Source: Collybia mongolica (lineage: Eukaryota; Basidiomycota; Agaricomycetes; Agaricales; Clitocybaceae). Taken from it: a stretch of 64,000 bases of DNA. Under the pieces are notes generated by a model. It did no database searches, had not been told where the DNA came from, and saw nothing but the letters and a program-made list of their open reading frames with translations. Position numbers and translations under genes: made by a program. Positions 1 to 10,244 of the stretch are shown here, piece by piece. The DNA lies in assembly GCA_013420905.1 (NCBI GenBank), contig JAAXNY010000006.1, forward strand, positions 3,410,001-3,474,000, given 5' to 3'. Each line of letters starts with the position of its first letter. Within the stretch, counting starts at the first letter, position 1.

Positions 1-1515
1 CCAGGTTGTTGCAATAGAACTAGCTGGCCAGAATCTCTTCAACTTTATATTACTTTTTGTTGTTGATAAGTTTGGTTCTGGAACACTTGTCAGGCATTGT
101 CCTAGAATTAGATTGTAGGGTATAGGGAGTAGCTTGACATCATGGAAGGCCTGATGGATACACAACATGAAGATGTAATATGATCACACATTTGAGCTTG
201 CCAAATACTTGTTGCACTTCTGTAAGGGGTCATGTTGCCAAGAGGCTCAGACAGGGAGCAGTATACACAGTATGAACAACCATGCAGGGAAGGCATGAGC
301 ATAGAGCACTAGAGGCTTGACTATGAGTAGAGAACCCAGCCCAAGTCTATTGCAAAGGTGCCCTTCCATGAAGAGGAAGGGGCACCTTATATACAGTACA
401 TTGTACCTATGTCTCAAATAACAACAGAATCTGATATCAGTAACTCTACTGATGCAACAATCCATCTGTGATATGTCAGCCCAGAGTAAACTACTATCTG
501 TCAAGGGGTTAAAGCAGTGTGTGTCAGAATAATAGATATAACAGTGAGGTTATGCAAGCTGTGCAATAGTGATTCTGATGGCTAGATGTGGACAAACAAG
601 TGATCCCCTTACAACTTCACCCATATCTGTGGTTATGCCAATAGAAGTTGGTGTTTATAGATCCTATACAAATATCCACCAATAAAAGGTAACAATATAT
701 ATCTAGGCATTTTCCTTAAAAACAAGTCAGCTGGTAAAGTGGGGACTCAGACTCTCAGAGATGGACTGTGTGAAAAATTTAACAAACTTGAAAATGTAGA
801 TCCATATTTGTATATTCCAAATATACAACCAACTCAGTAGCTTCTCTGGGGACTTTACACTGAGCCACATGAGCCACACAGACCACACAGACAAATGCAG
901 GTGTCTGCAGACTGACTCAGACCCTGTTTGGCAGGGAGCCCTGCTTAATGGACAGTCTGCATCTGAGCCAAGTCAAAGCTAAGTATATAAATCCATGCTG
1001 TTACTTGGATGCTCAGACCCAGCTTGGAACAACTCCCCATGAAGTCCATGCAGACTGTCCAGATTGCTTACTTAATTATGGTTACCATTGCTTATTTAAT
1101 GCACAAAAATGCAATATTTTGGAGAGTCAAATACAAGGCCTCAAGGTTACATGTCATGTGCATAAAGCATGCAGATTAACCATTTGGTAATATGAGCTTG
1201 TCAGTCCAAGGTGCTTGTTTTTATAATGGCCCCTGCTGTTTACTCTTGGCCATTACTGGCAATGGCTGAATATTGTTGATGGGTGCCACATCACCTGTCA
1301 GCCTTGTTGACAACCTCTACCACTACATCCCCAGCTGCCCCTCCCATCACCTCCCTGCCATATGATTGTGCACAATACTGCCAAATACAATGCCAGGTCC
1401 CACTGCCATGGATACCACCACCCTCTCTCATACCCACCCCTCTCAGTGAAAATAACAACTGCAAAATCACAACAATAAGAGCTGCAGGAAGAACTACAGA
1501 GGCACCTGTCACATT
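1..1515. repeat. CpG-poor repeat-derived sequence, no gene recognised
   Basis: This stretch has almost no CG dinucleotides but many TG and CA, the pattern left by long-term cytosine methylation and deamination. I found no credible coding frame. Short phrases such as TGGACTGTG followed by GGAAAAAT and CATTCCAAATATA recur near 770-820 and 2415-2500, so parts are diverged copies of the same repeat. It is probably the decayed body of old mobile elements, but the family is not identifiable by eye. Confidence 0.5.
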
Positions 1516-3690
1516 ACCAGTGACTGCCTGCCCACTTCTGCTAGTGAGCAGCTAGCATGGTGGACATGGGTGGTGCAGTGGTGTATTCCATATGGTAGAA
1601 CCATCACCTGGTGGCTGGGTGTGCACCCCTGGATGTGCTGTCTAGACCAAGTAGTGCCAATCACCCCTGTGCCCAAACCAGATTTGTGTAAGGTGAGTGC
1701 ATATGTGCCCCACATCTAGTTGCTCAGATATACCTTGTTCTATTGTATATGCCCCTATATGCTGCTGTATACCTTGAGACTACCTTGGTGTAATTCTATC
1801 TACCTTGTGATATGTTCTTATTCCTTTTATAAAGAATATACCAAGTAGTTACATCAATAAGGAAGTAATATTGATCCATTTGCCTACTTGGGTGGAATGG
1901 TCCAACACACTGTGTGGCAGGTACTCATTCTTTATTTCTTTTCTTAGGAGAAATAAGTCCATTCCACATTCAGGAAATTGTAGATGACTAGATACAATGT
2001 AGATGATAGTTTACAGAGGTCATGTGACCATGGGAAAATGTTACCAAGTAAACAAGCAATGCCTGTGCACAAAACCCAATGCCATAGCTTGCCTGGTTAT
2101 GGAGAAAACACAAAAACCATCAGAACTAACTTTTCCCAGGATCATGGACACTAATAAGTATTCAGATTGTTGTCATGTATTTGGTATACTTATATGGTGG
2201 AATAGATCATGTGACATGTGCCAATAAATAGAGAAATCAATCTAATTTGTATTTCAGGTAAATATAGTAGTAGTTGTTGATTATTCCAATGTTTAGTGTA
2301 ATTTCCCACAAGGGTCATGTTTGGTAAGGGTCATTGTTGTTATAAGATGTTTGTTCACCCCTGACATAACACACAGACCTTCAAAACTAGCTGAATCTGG
2401 ACATTTCTGATATTTTGCTCAAAATGGACTGTGGGAAAAATATGCTCAACAAGGAAATTGTTGAGCCATGTTTGTACATTCCAAATATATAAAAACAAAG
2501 TTAATAGCTTTACTGGTTATGGAGAAAAACACAAAATAAATTTTGAGACACTGAAATATTAGATATGCATAATTTTGATGGCATCATCAGAAGCATTATG
2601 TAAGCATCCCAAATACATGCAAATTATGTCACAATACTTTGTGTTTGTGGAAAAATGCTGTAAAAAGCCACAAGAGAAGAAAAATCCCATTATGGAAATA
2701 TTTTCCCACAGTGTTGAAATATGAATCAATCAATCAATTTTTTGCCCAAAACCTGGGTTGATAAAGAACTCATAATAATAGAAACAAGTTCCCATAGTAT
2801 TAAAATGTATATCAACCATTCAACATTTAACATTTGATTTCTAGCCTTGCATCCTGGGTTAATCAAAAACTTATCAGATATGCTAAAAATAGAAATATCA
2901 TCATCAAAGACAAAGTTCAAACAAATGTACATATGCCTGTTAAGTGTTTTTTGTTGTATTATCACATACTATATTTAACCATACTCATATAGCTAGCCAT
3001 TGTCAAGATACATATTGAGCATTATAGATTCCAGGAGCATCCACATTGACTTGTTTGGCTATGCTTATGGCCAAGTAATATATAAATGTGATATCATAAT
3101 AGATATAACAAGAGATTATAATCAAATTTGGAAAGGCAAACAATCATAAATATACATTTCCTGGTGTACCCCCTCCATAGGTCTAGGAGTAGTAGCAATT
3201 TCAATTGTGTCTGTTAGCCTTGTATTTGATTTAAATTATATCCATAGGCCTTGTTGTTGTTGAGATATGCAATGATTTATATTGTGGGAACTTTGATGGT
3301 ATTGTTTGTTTGGCTAGCTGTGGCAAAGTCATATACAAACTTGATATTCATTTGTAACATGCTTGTAGTGAGAGAGCTGCTCTTGATCATGATGTTTGAA
3401 GGTGAACAAACAAATACAAATACATACAAATATACCAATTGGGTAGCCCTTCACCATATCTAGTGATAGCAATTTAATTTGCATCCATAGGTCTTGTCAT
3501 TGTTGAGATATTCAATGTTTTGTAGTGTGGGAAAAGTTTGGCCCAAAGCGGACGAAGCCTCTTGTAATCGTGCTTACGTTTGTCAACTACTCTGTTAGCT
3601 CTAACAGAGTAGTTGACAAACGTAAGCATGATTATGCAGGGGACAGTTATTAATTAATTCTTGAGATATCCCAACATAAGACCAATTAAC
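1516..3690. repeat. Dispersed repeat, copy A (second copy at about 22024-23862)
   Basis: From CAGTGACTGCCTGCCCA at about 1517 onward the sequence matches 22024 onward nearly base for base for about 320 bp. It matches again from about 2740 to 3680 against 22490-23862. The interval 1860-2700 is largely missing from the second copy. Both copies end with the same roughly 70-bp palindrome and the phrase GACAGTTATTAATTAATTC. It is CpG-poor apart from the palindrome and carries no recognisable gene. It is probably a non-coding portion of a larger mobile element. Confidence 0.6.
3565..3634. repeat. Palindrome, 34-bp arms with a 2-bp centre
   Basis: The left arm (3565-3598) and right arm (3601-3634) are reverse complements apart from one G/T position, with CT in the middle. 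The same palindrome occurs at 23721-23790 with one compensated base-pair change and a centre of AG. It could extrude as a cruciform or fold as a hairpin RNA. It keeps its CpG sites (ATCGTGC, TACGTTT) although the surrounding repeat has lost nearly all of its own. Confidence 0.85.
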
Positions 3691-3727
3691 TCGAAATTAT
3701 AGTCACTGTGTCCCCATTGGATCATGA

Positions 3728-3781
3728 AATTCAGCCATTTAAGTGTGGAAATATGAATTTCCACACTTAAATGGCTGAATT
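3728..3781. repeat. Perfect palindrome, 25-bp arms
   Basis: Positions 3728-3752 are the exact reverse complement of 3757-3781, separated by the 4-base loop ATGA. The arm contains TTCAGCCATTTAAGTGTGG. The motif TTTCAGCCAT recurs in the minisatellite that follows, so this may be the terminus or a founder unit of that repeat block. No coding function is evident. Confidence 0.85.
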
Positions 3782-4262
3782 AAAGGGGTATGAATTGTGG
3801 CTGAAATTCCACCCCACATATTTCAGCCATCCAATAGATGAAAAAAGGTATTAAATTTTCCCTCCATTAATTGGATGAAATTTCATCCTATAAAGGAGTG
3901 AAGTTGGTGGCCTGATTTTCATCCCCCATATTTCAGCCATTTATTAGATAAAAATATGTATTAAAAATCCCTTCAATTAACTACAATTAATTGGATGAAA
4001 GTTCATCTTATAGAAGAGTGAATTTAGTGGCTGATTTTCATCCAAAATATGTTAGCCATCCATTAGATGAAAAAAAGTATTAAATTTTCCCCCAGTTAAC
4101 TGGATGAAATTTCATCCTATAGAAGAGTGATTTTAGTAGTTTATTTTCATCTCACATATTTCAGCCATCCTTTAGATGAAAAAAGATATTAGAATTTTCT
4201 CCAATTAACTGGATGAAATTTCAACCTATAAGAGAGTGAGTTGGGTTGTATATTTTCATCTG
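3782..4262. repeat. Minisatellite of GGATGAAATTTCATCC-type units
   Basis: Four imperfect tandem units of about 110-120 bp. The landmark GGATGAAA(T/G)TTCA occurs at about 3873, 3993, 4102 and 4211. Each unit also contains TTTCAGCCATCC and TATTAAATTTTCC. GGATGAAATTTCATCC is itself a 16-bp palindrome. Related GATGAAATTCAT-rich blocks lie near 15370-15950, 21410-22010 and 29250-29690, so this is one repeat family present at four places in the window. Confidence 0.75.
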
Positions 4263-4418
4263 ATAGGGGGGTACAAAATTTATACAAAAGAATGGAATTT
4301 AAAGACAGTACTTTGATTAATTAAATAGAGGGGGAACAATCTGAGGTTATATTTTGTAAGCTTGGAGTACTTAGTAAGTTCAGGTGAAGGGGGCCCAAAG
4401 GCAAGCTCTTGAGAGTAA

Positions 4419-5238
4419 TAGGGCTGCACACCGTACCATCTGATGGGTACGGCCGTACAATCAACGGTCATGAGACGGGTACGGCTCGACCGTCCACCGT
4501 CCGTAGTGTTTGGTCAGTCAAACCCCAACGGCTACGGGACAGGTACGGAGACGGCCGTTGTACGGTTATGTACGGCAGACAGTATCCATTGAAAGTAAAA
4601 AAAAATTACATTCCATACTGTACGCTAGGTATTCAACGACGTAGGGCTGCGTTTGCCTTTGCGCGGGCCAGATGTACCCGTTTCTTAACTAGCATTAGAA
4701 TCCGGATGGTATCAGCATGGAGGCTTGCACGGCAGAGGGAAATGGTGTCCCGACCATCTGAGAAGACCTGCTCTACGGCGACAGCAGAACCTGGCATGGG
4801 GATGTTCCGTGAACAAAATATCAAAGATGTTAGAATGACTCACCAGGAATACATAAGATGTCACGAGCAAGGCGAAACAGATTCGGGAACTGAGCGCGTC
4901 AACCCATCCGCCACTGAATTGGATTACAGGTGTCAAAATCTTCAGCAGGAAGTTTGAAGTATTCCTCAAGTTTGTTGATAGAGGCCTTCTCTTTCCTACG
5001 ATATCGAGCTGTAAAGGATTTCTGAGGGGAACCCATGAGAGGTGAGCTTTGAGCAGACGGTTGATCGGGGATACCCGTCTAATACCGTCCAATGCCGTGG
5101 ACGGCCGTCTTTCGACGGCAATGGACAGGCGTTGACCGTCCCGTCAACGTGGTGAACCTGAGGCTGAACGGCACGGGTACGGTAACCGTACTACGGGTCC
5201 GTACATACCGTGAGGTACGGTCACGGCGTGCAGCCCTA
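4419..5238. mobile_element. Non-autonomous hAT element
   Basis: The element starts TAGGGCTGCAC and ends GTGCAGCCCTA, and is flanked on both sides by the 8-bp duplication GAGAGTAA (4411-4418 and 5239-5246). Terminal TAGGG and an 8-bp target duplication are hallmarks of hAT transposons. The subterminal regions are dense in short GTACGG/CCGTAC/ACGGTC motifs, which in this superfamily typically serve as transposase-binding sites. Only the end of a transposase gene survives inside, so it needs a helper transposase to move. It retains many CpGs, which suggests a fairly recent insertion. Confidence 0.9.
4633..5092 (-). pseudogene. hAT transposase C-terminal dimerisation-domain fragment
   Basis: Read on the minus strand, this encodes FPNLFRLARDILCIPGE, then a short intron (GTGAGTC to TGCCAG), then GSAVAVEQVFSDGRDTISL and LMLVKKRVHLARAK. 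The motifs 'A.D.L.IP.S....ER.FS.....' and 'L.......MLVK' are the typical C-terminal dimerisation domain of hAT transposases. The catalytic and zinc-finger parts are absent, so this is an internal-deletion derivative and not an active transposase. It lies within the 820-bp element bounded by the 8-bp target duplication. Confidence 0.8.
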
Positions 5239-7655
5239 GAGAGTAATTCAGCATGGCATTAGGGAACCAAAGGATTATGCTATTACTATTATTAAAATAT
5301 TGCTTGAGCAAGGCTGTAAGATGCATGGGCAAAAAGAGTAGTATATGTAGTTAATAAAAGAATGGATGTATCAACTATGTATGTATTGAAGATAAGGAAT
5401 GACATCGATCAATAATTGACCACTTTCCACGATCCATAATGCGACCAATCACACATTCCACCTGGTTGAGATCAACACATTCTATAGATCCTAGGTCTTT
5501 GTAATAGTTCAAGGAGCAATAATCAGTTGCTGCTTCTGATATCTTGACCTGCCTGATAACTGCATAAATGAATGATTCTGCCTCAATCCCCTCTCTTGGG
5601 GATGCTGGGATATCAACAACAAGAAAACGACGGAGTTGCCCGAAAAACTCTCGCAGCTCAAACTCGGATCTTCGGGACCTGCGATGTGCAAATTTATCAA
5701 CCTCAAGTTGATACTAGGGTTTGTATGAGTCAGAGTATGTCAAAAAAATCAGAAATGCATAATATACCTTGACAAATGACATATCACGGCTGTCAGACCT
5801 AAGCGGAAGAAGCTCGCGGGCATGCATAGTATCACCGCCCTCCAGGTGGTATACTCGGCCATATTGATGGAATTGCGTCACTTGTGGTATAAGCCATCGA
5901 ATCACTGATGGGGATTTCTCGAGGCGGGTAGCCAATGTCGCTGTGAGCACCATCCATAGGGAACGAGAGAGGCTTGCTGCAGGTCCTTTTGGTGGGGTGA
6001 GGACGTGTAATGGATCTTAACTATAATTATTGAAGGACTGCATAGTATGATAAACAACGTACATTCATCTAATTTGAAATCCTGATCATGGGACTTTGCA
6101 GGTAAGACCTGAAGTTTGCCTTGTAAATTGTAGAGAAGAGTTATGTGTGCCAACTGGGCACATGAGGTGATATAGTTATTGATGCTCGCATAAGGAAACC
6201 GTCGGCTCTTGACATGGTGGAGGATATCACCACAGTAGCGCTCCATTGGAAATGCCCAATAGGCCCAGACCGGACCCATGGCCCTGACAGTTGGTGCGAT
6301 ATGGAGTAGTGCGTGAATTGTGAGGGGGCAAGTCGATACGCGCAGTGGGTCATATTTATAATATAGGCTGTTAATATATATATCAGAAAATGACCTCTGG
6401 GTTGCGAGAAGTGCTTACCGCTCATACACCTTGACCCAATCCTGAAACCCCCTTTCAAGCTCATCTATTTGATTTTGTGTAATTTCAAATTGGAGGCAAA
6501 TTGTTAACAGTCTAACTAGTTTAATAAAGTGCTTATAGTATCGGGGATGTACAAATCGGCCTTTAAGGAGAGTTGGTGCGATGTAAAATGTCCAGACCGA
6601 ATATGTTTCTGCAATCATATTAGACCTCTCTGATGCAATATTAGGAACCCTAGACCCAAATGCCGCCGGAGTAGTACTCCCCGCATCTGCAGTGGCTTCT
6701 CCAATAGCCTCCCATACGGTTGAGGATAATACATAGCCTTCGTCATTGTGGGGAAGATCTTTGAATTTTCCAGTCCAAAGCCGAATTAAGTTTGGGATGA
6801 GATTAGACCATATAAGATGCATGAAATCATAAGGGAACGAGGTAGGAAAAGATAGTGAACTCAGTGTACTGAGGAGTGGAATACCCTTGATGCCATATTT
6901 AGTTGCGAGGCGTTCGGACTCTGCATCGGTTACAGCAAACTGGACTTTTTTTGCTTGTTCAATGAATGACGAATGAGTTCATAGTGGAAGTTCTGATGCG
7001 TTGTATTGTTCTTGTGGCTGTGGAAAGCCATCGCGGCACAGTGGAACATAATGGGTTGTCACTCGCGAGGATGGGGCACGGATGCCTTTGATGGTGCACA
7101 TTCTGCAAGGATAGATGGCGTTGTGACCCTTCATTCGCATGACCATGGAAACTGCGGGTATATCACCAAAAACAACAACTAGAAATGCTCGGAGAAGGAA
7201 TATGGATTCAGTCAGAGCATCGAAGGCAGAAACACCAATCTCGAGCTGTAGTAATTCTTGAACTACAGGCCACAAGAAGGAATCCATATCGTAGGGTTTC
7301 TTCGGCCCGGGAATTGACCCAAGTGGAATGATGTTTGCCTTGAGCATTTGCTCTTCAGGAGGAAGGTTGTAGTTAAATAGAATTAATGGCCAGGCAGTTT
7401 TGTTACAGCGCTTGAAAGGACCAAAACCGTCCGTAGATAATCCTAGTGCTACGTCGCGGGGATCTGAGAAGAACCATATAGGGAGTTCTTCATTGCCAAT
7501 TGTAATATAAGTCTCCCGGAGTAATTGATAATGTGTACCATCAAATATATCAGTTATTTTCGTTGGGATATGTTTGTGCTTAGACCGATATTGCATCTTC
7601 CTGGCTTGAGCACGGCTTGAGACCATGGCGCAGAGTCGGGGGATGATAGGGAGAT

Positions 7656-8340
7656 ATTCATTAATAACATTTTATAAGTAAAAAAATAATAAAAAAAATA
7701 AATATTACCTCCGGCTCCTCCGGCTCCTACGGCTCCTCCGGCTTGCAGGCTCCTCCAGGTATAAATATTTTTATAAGTAACAAATAATAATTTACCTCCA
7801 AAATAAAAAAGCGGGGTATAAATAAAAATAAATTATTTTATAGAATTTAATATATTAATATTAATTTAATTACTAAAAGTAGTAGGCTATATATTATTTA
7901 ATTATTTTTCTAAATTACCTCCGGCTCCTCCTACCCGCAGGCTCCTCCGGGTATAAATAAAATAAAAATAAAAAGAGTGTAGTATTAATTGGCTAGTATG
8001 GCGATCTCCAAAATCACTGGTAGGTGTTCGAATCACCTCACTCTTGTAATCTTTAATTGATATATAATATATTTGAATGTATTAGTAAATAATAATATAA
8101 TAAATATTTTATATTATGAGAAGAATACTTATACTAGTGAATATGGAGAGGACTACAGTATACTATTAGAGTATACTATACTGAAAACAGATTATTAGTT
8201 ATATACTAATATGCAAACATATATTAATATATTTATATAAATAGAACATTGTTTTAAATTGTAATTTATTATTATTTATATTTTAAAGAGGCAATAAAGT
8301 AAAATATAAAAATCCCCTGTAACCTATTTTGATATAATTA
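7656..8340. other. Nuclear insertion of mitochondrial DNA (NUMT)
   Basis: An abruptly AT-rich block containing GC clusters of the form CTCCGGCTCCTCCGG and GGCTCCTCCGGGTATAAA near 7710-7760 and 7920-7950, plus a complete tRNA. AT-rich spacers with short GC-rich palindromic clusters are typical of fungal mitochondrial genomes. It sits in the transposase between the codons for KTPLS and YLPIIPRL, which are adjacent in related proteins. The breakpoints are therefore fixed to within a few bases, with CTCC present at both edges. No other mitochondrial gene is visible. Confidence 0.8.
7973..8046 (+). tRNA. trnW: tRNA-Trp (anticodon CCA), mitochondrial type, in the NUMT
   Basis: It folds as a full cloverleaf. 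The acceptor stem AAGAGTG pairs with CACTCTT (7 of 7). There is a weak 4-bp D stem with GG in the loop. The anticodon stem GCGAT/ATCAC has one C-A mismatch, and its loop CTCCAAA gives anticodon CCA at 8008-8010. The T arm AGGTG-TTCGAAT-CACCT is perfect. The loop CTCCAAA also occurs in bacterial tRNA-Trp. It is AT-rich and embedded in mitochondrial-looking DNA, so it is almost certainly a relocated organellar gene and probably not functional in the nucleus. Confidence 0.8.
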
Positions 8341-9828
8341 GGAGAGGGGTGTTTTTCCATCAGCTTTGTAGCAATCCTTATTGCATTTGGGGCACTGTAT
8401 AAGGGTTTTGTACGGCCCAGTGTAACACACACATGAGGAGGTGCAACAGTCATAATGTACTGGCTGAAAACCAGAAAGAAACTGGATTTGTTTCTCTGTG
8501 TTCTTCAAACTGTTGGCTGACAGCTCAGGAAGAAGATAACGAATTTTGTTGTAAGCTTTATGAGTGAGGCCTTCTTCAATTTTGATGGTATAGAGACAGA
8601 GGATTTTTAAGTCACTCTCGTCTAATACTTCCTCTATGAGGATATGGATCAGAGAGTGTTTCGAAGGACCCGAGTGGACACACCTAACCGCGAGGCTTCC
8701 TTCAAAAACCCCTCGCCAAGAAGATCCCACACCGAGATACCCTCTAACCCAGGCTCTGCGCTTGGCATTTCATTATCACTACCGTCTTCCTCAAGATACT
8801 CATTGCTGTCGATAGAACCCTCACTGTCCGTGTCATCATTAGTATCCATATTCCGCTTGTCTCCCTCATCCTCATCCTCCTCGCTGCTCTCGTCACCTTC
8901 CCTGGGGATGAACTGTCAAGTAGGATCAGGCCCCCATCTTTCCTTGCCAATTTTGTCGAGATATGCCACAATACGATGAGAGCGGCGTGGATTGGATAAC
9001 CCATAATGGTCTTCATGGTGCAGCACGGCTGATGGTGGTGATAATTCGCGAGAGTGAACGTTTGATGGTCCTGCCTCGTTATCCATTGGATAGTCAATGG
9101 GGACTAATTGCGATTGGGGGTCCTCAACGTGCATGTTCTCCTCCCAGTCAGCATGAGCATGACTCTGGGATTGTTGATTGGTGGGCGGGCGGAATCCCGA
9201 GTTCGGTAACCTTTGTCGGGCAGGTGTAGCACGTCCTATAATTTGTTGCTTCATGGTGCGGCCTGAAGACTTCTTTTGAGGGGCTTTACTCTTAGCTGTT
9301 GAACTTGTTACCAGGAGATTGTTTTGCTCCAGAACTGCTGCAGTGAGATTTGAGCACCCTTTGCCAAGTAGGTGCCATGCTTCAGTCTTACGGTGAAGTC
9401 TCTCGCCGCAGCCACACGCGCAAAGGCGTCGTTTATTGCCCATGGTGTCTAAATGTCTTAAGTATATAAATAGATTAGTGATAGATAATGAGTTGTGAAT
9501 GGCCAGACGCACCAAGGTTAATGTTCAGAACCTCACCACACCCCACTATCGTTGTTTCCGATGTACAACCCGATCCTAATGGGCAGTACCCCACCATTTG
9601 ATATTGCCCTCCCCAATGAACACCTTGATGAAGCGGCGGAACGCCGTCGTGCACGCCTGCAACAACGTTCCTAGGTTTCCTACTTCATTTAATTATTAGT
9701 CAATGTATTCCTTTCAATAATGATCATGTTCAAATTGTATTGAAGTTCTTATTATGACTACATATTCTATATACTAACTAATAGAAATTTGTATTGACTT
9801 ACCAAGGGTCTATGAGGAGGCATATCAA

Positions 9829-10060
9829 ATAGATGGTGGTGGTTTGGGATGAAGAGCGAAACCGTGCGAAAGCGGGCTGGGGCCTTACCTTATTCATCGG
9901 AATGTTGAAGTGTCGGGCATCCCGGGCATCGGGGTCATATGACCGTTCACATGACCCCAATGGCCGGGATACCCGACACTTCAACATTCTGATGAATAAG
10001 GTAAGGCCCCAGCCCGCTTTCGCACGGTTTCGCTCTTCATCCCAAACCACCACCATCTAT
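9829..10060. repeat. Near-perfect 232-bp palindrome (foldback)
   Basis: The two halves are reverse complements over about 105-115 bp each, from ATAGATGGTGGTGGTTTGGG at the left to CCCAAACCACCACCATCTAT at the right, meeting around GTCATATGACC at about 9945. Only a handful of mismatches are visible. It lies just upstream of the Spt5-like gene. Unit 2 has the same structure at 16315-16543. Either it is a foldback or tiny-core MITE, or it is a structural terminus of the large repeat. Transcription through it would give a long hairpin RNA. Confidence 0.9.
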
Positions 10061-10244
10061 CTGTTGGAGCCACCGCTCCCTCCTTGTCGACTACTTCGTA
10101 AGTATGATTCATTAGTTTATTAGTATATATCAATGTAGTAGTGTATTAAAACAAAAAACCAACACGAATGATAATGATAGTAATAAAGATAGACTAACAA
10201 AAAAATCTAATGCCCTTAGGAAACCTAAGGACACTGCTGCAGGG

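Larger units (their letters stand above)
5375..9443 (-). pseudogene. Plavaka/CACTA-type transposase interrupted by mitochondrial DNA
   Basis: Minus-strand gene with a start at 9443 (MGNKRRLCACGCG) and a stop at 5375. An acidic, low-complexity N-terminal part is followed by a cysteine-rich zinc-binding stretch (CCTSSCVCYTG, CPKCNKDC) near 8360-8460. The long conserved core at 6980-7620 contains STDGFGPFKR, AWPLILFNYNLPPE, NIIPLGSIPGPKKP, FGDIPAVSMVMRMKGHN and CRMC. The C-terminal exons (5375-6960) contain WAYWAFPMERYCGDI and RFLVVDIPASP. This is the standard layout of Agaricomycete Plavaka (CACTA/EnSpm-related) transposases. Several exons are needed. The reading frames look intact except for about 685 bp of mitochondrial sequence at about 7656-8340, which falls in the middle of the conserved core and must destroy the product. 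I could not identify the element ends. Confidence 0.85.

Noticed and set aside
4200..4420. Plavaka element 3' terminus
   Set aside because: I looked for CACTA-type inverted ends on both sides of 5375-9443 and could not find a convincing pair, so no element boundary is given.
9561..9674. Short plus-strand frame starting MYNPILMGSTPPFD, next to the Plavaka gene
   Set aside because: Only 37 codons and no recognised domain. It could be a leftover of another transposon protein, but the evidence is insufficient.
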